From Saccoglossus kowalevskii (taxonomy: Eukaryota > Hemichordata > Enteropneusta > Harrimaniidae), in NCBI RefSeq assembly GCF_000003605.2, contig NW_003131861.1:204345-215863 (forward strand): 11,519 nucleotides of DNA, written 5' to 3'. Each line of letters starts with the position of its first letter. Position 1 is the first letter of the stretch. Below, in pieces: positions 8,417-11,519 of the stretch. Under the pieces are notes generated by a model, which saw only the letters and a program-made list of their open reading frames with translations, did no database searches and had not been told where the DNA came from. The position numbers and the translations under genes were made by a program.

Positions 8417-8740
8417 ATAAGTGAAATAACTAACTGTGGACGTATTCGTCATGTGGTCACTGTTTTTGATGATGTTGTTATTATCGTTGTCTTTACCAAC
8501 ATCGTCATCATCGTCGACATCGACTATTAAATGTTCATCTTCATCTAGGTCGTTTGACGTGTGTGAAGTTGTCTCCGATGTCGGACTTGGGCACGTTCTC
8601 AGTAACGGGTGATCCGAGTGGTGGAGGACCGGGTAGTGGGAACTCAGGATGTCTCGCTGCGACGGCAAATGTCCCGGTACAGACTCAATCGCCGGTTTGC
8701 GCTGCGACTCTGCGCTGTTTTTTTCGGCGTATGACTCCAT
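8413..8740 (-). CDS. First coding exon of an unrecognised protein (partial, 109 codons + 1 nt)
   Basis: This is the only protein-coding exon here that I consider well supported. Seen: the ATG at 8740-8738 has A at -3 and G at +4 (ACACC ATG G). It is the first ATG after more than 370 nt of leader. The frame stays open for 109 codons and meets AAAG|GTAAGA, so the exon ends at 8413 in phase 1. The N-terminus (about residues 1-63) is Ser/Pro/His-rich and looks disordered. Residues 64-82 are acidic (NDLDEDEHLIVDVDDDDD), residues 84-100 are Asn/Asp-rich, and the exon ends STVSYFTYK. GAT and GAC are mixed in the acidic run, so it is not a bare trinucleotide repeat. There is no signal peptide, membrane segment or catalytic motif. 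If the donor is not used, the frame reads 13 codons further and stops near 8369. A disordered N-terminus of a nuclear or cytosolic regulator would fit, but that is inference. Confidence 0.6.
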
Positions 8741-9111
8741 GGTGTGTTTCCACGGCAATCGTTGGTGGAGCGAGGTAGTTCGGACCGTAACGTCGATTTG
8801 TGGAGGGTGGTGACCGCGGACAACTTGCAGATAACAAACAAACAGTTGTGTTCGGTCGGTCGTTGAACGTACTGATCTCAATGCGTCGGTACGGGCTGTG
8901 TCACTCGGTATGGGATGTCCAGCTGTAAACTTAGACCGGGCACCGGTGTACGGGGAGAGTAATAGGCCGCGTGATGCGGTACGGTAAGGATGGTGTCGTC
9001 TGTTCCACAGAGCTGGTTGGTGGCTTACTACTGATCTCGGCGTATGGTGAAGCTGGGGTTACGTATACGTTCTACCAAACAGAGCAGTAACAATATACAC
9101 GCACAACGACA
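8741..9111 (-). other. Probable 5' untranslated leader, free of ATG
   Basis: On the minus strand no ATG occurs in any frame between 9111 and the start codon at 8740. The last upstream one is at 9114-9112. The plus strand of the same interval has six ATGs, so base composition alone does not explain the absence. The region is clearly richer in G+C and CpG than its surroundings. In the frame of the coding exon it is open from just after a TAA at 9061-9059 down to the ATG, about 106 codons. The exact transcription start is unknown. The TATA-like element would place it near 9065. Confidence 0.5.
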
Positions 9112-9170
9112 CATGTAGCAATAGTCAGGCCAGAGATCACGTGACGTCAGGGATGATAGCACATGATTGG
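9092..9170 (-). promoter_or_regulatory. Candidate core promoter: CCAAT, merged E-box/CRE, TATA-like
   Basis: Reading toward the exon on the minus strand: CCAAT at 9170-9166; a full palindromic CRE (TGACGTCA) at 9149-9142 sharing two bases with an E-box CACGTG at 9143-9138; and TATATT at 9097-9092. A start about 30 nt below the TATA-like box would be near 9065. That puts the CRE near -80 and CCAAT near -100, both usual positions in animal promoters. CRE sites bind CREB/ATF-family factors, CACGTG binds bHLH-Zip factors and CCAAT binds NF-Y. Use of these sites here is inference. Confidence 0.4.
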
Positions 9171-10158
9171 TGGCAATTTCCGCTTATCATATCACCCGCC
9201 CTCTGTCCGCCATGACAGTCTAATTTACAATCGCTTTGATGTACTTTTTAGTTGCCATAATGACTTGAATCACACTTGTGTCCTCCGACCCGCTTTAATT
9301 TTGCAAATATTTATCAAGTGTTTGGGACTCCGTGAAATGTTTTATTAAATATATGTTCGCGTCGACGTCGCCGATTTTGTTGATAGCTCGGCCGAGTGGG
9401 AAAAGACTCATGCATATTCACGTCGGCAATGTGGTTATTCTCTTTTGTTGGGTTTTGTCGGTTTATCATTGTTCGGCGACGTCCCATTCGCGCTTCCGAT
9501 TGATCAAAACAAATTCTCGTTCACGCAAAATTCGTTCATCTTTTGCAACACCGCAGACGTCTGAACTTTTCAAAACGATGACGAAGTAAACGTTTTTGAG
9601 GGCACTTTAATCTTCACTTTTTAATGGGGATTTCAGGGTATTTTTATTGTGTAAATGTGGCAAAATTGAGCTGCATGAAGTTTATTTACATATTTTAGTA
9701 TAAAAATGTCATTTTTATGGTTGGCGGGAAAAAAATTACATCTCATCGGCAGGCGATAAATGGAACATCATTCATTGTCGTGTGACTAATCCCATAATAG
9801 TCAACATAATCTGCAATGATTCAATTTAAACACTTCGATAATTCCTCGCGACTTTTCATTCTTTGACACCCGCGTTCGAAATACACCATGGAGACGTACC
9901 GACTGTGAACGTGCGAAACTCGTCACACGAAATCGTTCTCCGTGTAAGTTGTTCCCGTGTTAGGAAACGGCGGGACCGGGTGTTACGATGATACCAGTAT
10001 ATTCCGAGCCTCTGAGATAGATCATGGGCACGGGGTAAATATTTTCACGGGCACACGAATCAAATTTACAACTTTAACTATATATGCCTTCGAAACGGTG
10101 GGATCGGTCTCTCGAAAATGTTGAATTTTTGAATTTAACTGATGTTTACCGGTGCATA
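9171..10158. other. Upstream flank of the minus-strand gene, no clear gene
   Basis: A plus-strand frame at 9353-9589 (78 codons from its first ATG) is divergent from the gene but has a poor start context (T at -3) and no recognisable domain. CpG-containing ACGTC motifs recur (for example 9364, 9478, 9555). A tiny plus-strand frame, ATG at 9888 to TGA at 9908, has a good start context. Otherwise AT-rich. Confidence 0.5.
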
Positions 10159-10178
10159 GTGGATATGAAAGTATCCAC
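10159..10178. repeat. 7-bp hairpin
   Basis: GTGGATA (10159-10165) and TATCCAC (10172-10178) pair perfectly around TGAAAG. It is isolated, with no linked motif. Confidence 0.45.
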
Positions 10179-10718
10179 AGTTCTGACTCACCCCGTCGAA
10201 ACGAACGTCGTATTCAACTTTTTTTTTCGTTTTTTTTTTTAAATACCAACTCGAAACCAAGATTGTACTATCTATCGATGGAATGCACATCAACCTATGC
10301 CGGAAAAATCAGGAATACTATCTTAGTCACACATAAGATAACAATATAACGGCCACGAAAAGCTTATATTTTGAGACCAACATAATTTTTATTAATACAT
10401 TTTTCACCCAAAAAATTACTAAAGTGAAGTTGTTATTTTTATTTTGTTGACGGAAGAAAATGTGAAACCATGCTACTATATCTGTGAACGGAACTGGTGG
10501 AAGAACACGCGACACTAACTCAGAACACGCGCCGTGTAATTAAGAAGCATTAAAGGTTATCATAGGTACTTAACCACTGCACGCCACACACTACAGTCGC
10601 CTAAACCGAACATTAAACCGGCTATCGAAGTGATAAAAACAGATGTAGACCAACGAGCAAAATCTTAAAAACTACATTACTGTAATCTTATTTTTAAGGC
10701 ATTAAAATTCCAGAATGA
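10179..10718. other. Non-coding stretch
   Basis: T9 (10219-10227) and T11 (10230-10240) runs lie near the start. A 20-nt-period direct repeat of AGAACACGCG is at 10502-10511 and 10522-10531. No gene is seen on either strand. Confidence 0.5.
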
Positions 10719-10812
10719 GACAGCGGACCGTCTGCTCGGGTTATTTAAAACAGAGCAGACCGGCCGGCTGATGCCAACCAAGCGCGGACCGTTTTGCGGT
10801 CGCCGCAGCAGT
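10719..10812. repeat. GC-rich dyad islet
   Basis: Within AT-rich flanks this patch packs four symmetric elements: GTCTGCTC (10730-10737) with GAGCAGAC (10753-10760) around a 15-nt AT-rich loop; CCGGCCGG at 10760-10767; a direct repeat GCGGACCGT at 10723-10731 and 10784-10792; and a hairpin GACCG(TTTTG)CGGTC at 10787-10801. It may be a protein-binding cluster. No matching consensus comes to mind. Confidence 0.5.
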
Positions 10813-11414
10813 ACACTTATGACGATTAGTAGATAGCTATAACTCACAAGTTATTTTGAAATAAATGAGTTCGGTAATTTGTTATTACTCATTACGACTT
10901 TGTTTAACGTCATACAGGGACTAACGGCGTATAAACTACCTTTAAATGCACAACAATTAGCCGGCAATATTATGAATATCATGACAGATGGCCGCCACTA
11001 AGGAATGAATTATTTGATGTGGGCGATAGAGGGCGTGGGTCAGCGAGTTGTACTTATCATGATGATATACGCTATTGATCATCAAGGGCCTGAAGAGAAA
11101 GAAAGCTCTTGGAGACGATTGCGATGATAATTATAGCGGACGTGCAAGAGCATCATAAAGCAATAATGAATAAGGGGCGTTCCATTATTTCTAGGCTGGG
11201 GTTATTATTTTGGTACCTAGATGGCTGGCTAACGTCACGGTGTTCAAACTCTCTCAGAAAGTATGAGTCTTCTATGTTGACGGATTGCTTTTTTTCCTGG
11301 TTAACTTTTCCCCCACATGTCCGCTACATTAGTAATACTGACCCACCCCTGAACATGTACGACTCATCCGCGGCCAGCATTATAGCGGTGGCCCTTGAAG
11401 CGACGTGTTTTTAA
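10813..11414. other. Non-coding stretch
   Basis: A plus-strand frame ends near 11414. Its longest form begins with TTG at 11109 and its first ATG is at 11124. It has no recognisable domain and mixed composition, so I do not call it. A 'gatagagggcg' at about 11024 resembles the core of a CTCF-type site, but only weakly. Confidence 0.45.
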
Positions 11415-11461
11415 TTTCCCATACTTGCTATGGGAAAGCTAAGTTGAATCAACTTTTTTTT
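11415..11461. repeat. Two adjacent palindromes followed by T8
   Basis: TTTCCCATA (11415-11423) pairs perfectly with TATGGGAAA (11429-11437) around CTTGC. Four bases later AAGTTGA-A-TCAACTT (11441-11455) forms a second perfect dyad, running into T8 (11454-11461). The CCCAT/ATGGG stem and pyrimidine-containing short loop resemble the hairpin at 2832-2863. Confidence 0.5.
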
Positions 11462-11519
11462 CAAAACCAGGGATTATATTACATTCTTCTAGAAAGATGG
11501 ACCGAACACTTAAAGCGCG

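Noticed and set aside
8554-8778. Plus-strand frame antisense to the predicted exon
   Set aside because: It is the shadow of the minus-strand coding exon. The promoter, start context and donor all favour the minus strand.
9353-9589. Plus-strand 78-codon frame divergent from the minus-strand gene
   Set aside because: Poor start context (T at -3), no domain and no leader-like depletion of ATG upstream.
11109-11414. Plus-strand 101-codon frame
   Set aside because: The longest form starts with TTG. From its first ATG it is about 97 codons with no recognisable motif or splice context.
1-11519. tRNA genes, rRNA, CRISPR arrays or bacterial-type operons
   Set aside because: No GGTTCGANTCC-type box with a cloverleaf context, no regularly spaced direct repeats with unique spacers, and no dense reading frames.

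Overview
The window looks like nuclear DNA of an animal, most likely an invertebrate. It is mostly AT-rich and non-coding, with microsatellites, homopolymer runs, short dyads and one decayed repeat element. There are no dense prokaryote-style reading frames. CpG dinucleotides are common, which argues against a CpG-depleted vertebrate genome. I cannot name the species, and I found no rRNA, tRNA, CRISPR array or intact transposase gene.

The best-supported gene is on the minus strand at about 9170-8167. Its layout is: a promoter-like cluster (CCAAT box, merged E-box/CRE, TATA-like box) at 9170-9092; a leader of about 370 nt with no ATG in any sense frame; an ATG in optimal context at 8740; 109 codons of coding sequence; and a consensus splice donor AAAG|GTAAGA after base 8413. 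A 54-nt in-frame second exon (8220-8167) is possible but unproven. The encoded N-terminus is Ser/Pro/His-rich, then strongly acidic, then Asn-rich, and I recognise no family. Later exons would lie at lower coordinates, probably outside the window or in parts I could not resolve. Much of 1-8166 may therefore be intron or 3' flank of this gene.

Region by region. 1-1957: non-coding, with (ATT)n and (TTCA)n microsatellites. 1958-2881: a repeat element with 12-bp inverted ends, an internal array of four full units and one partial unit, a CA-rich tract and a terminal hairpin. 2882-4747: non-coding, with a few CRE-type sites. 4748-5460: dense short repeats and dyads, namely a four-copy GATC-containing motif, a segment duplicated at 114-bp spacing, and a 13-bp hairpin followed by T16. 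5461-8166: non-coding, with nested palindromes at 5862-5917. 8167-9170: the gene described above. 9171-11519: non-coding, with a GC-rich dyad islet at 10719-10812 and two adjacent palindromes before a T run at 11415-11461. One of those palindromes resembles the terminal hairpin of the 2-kb element.
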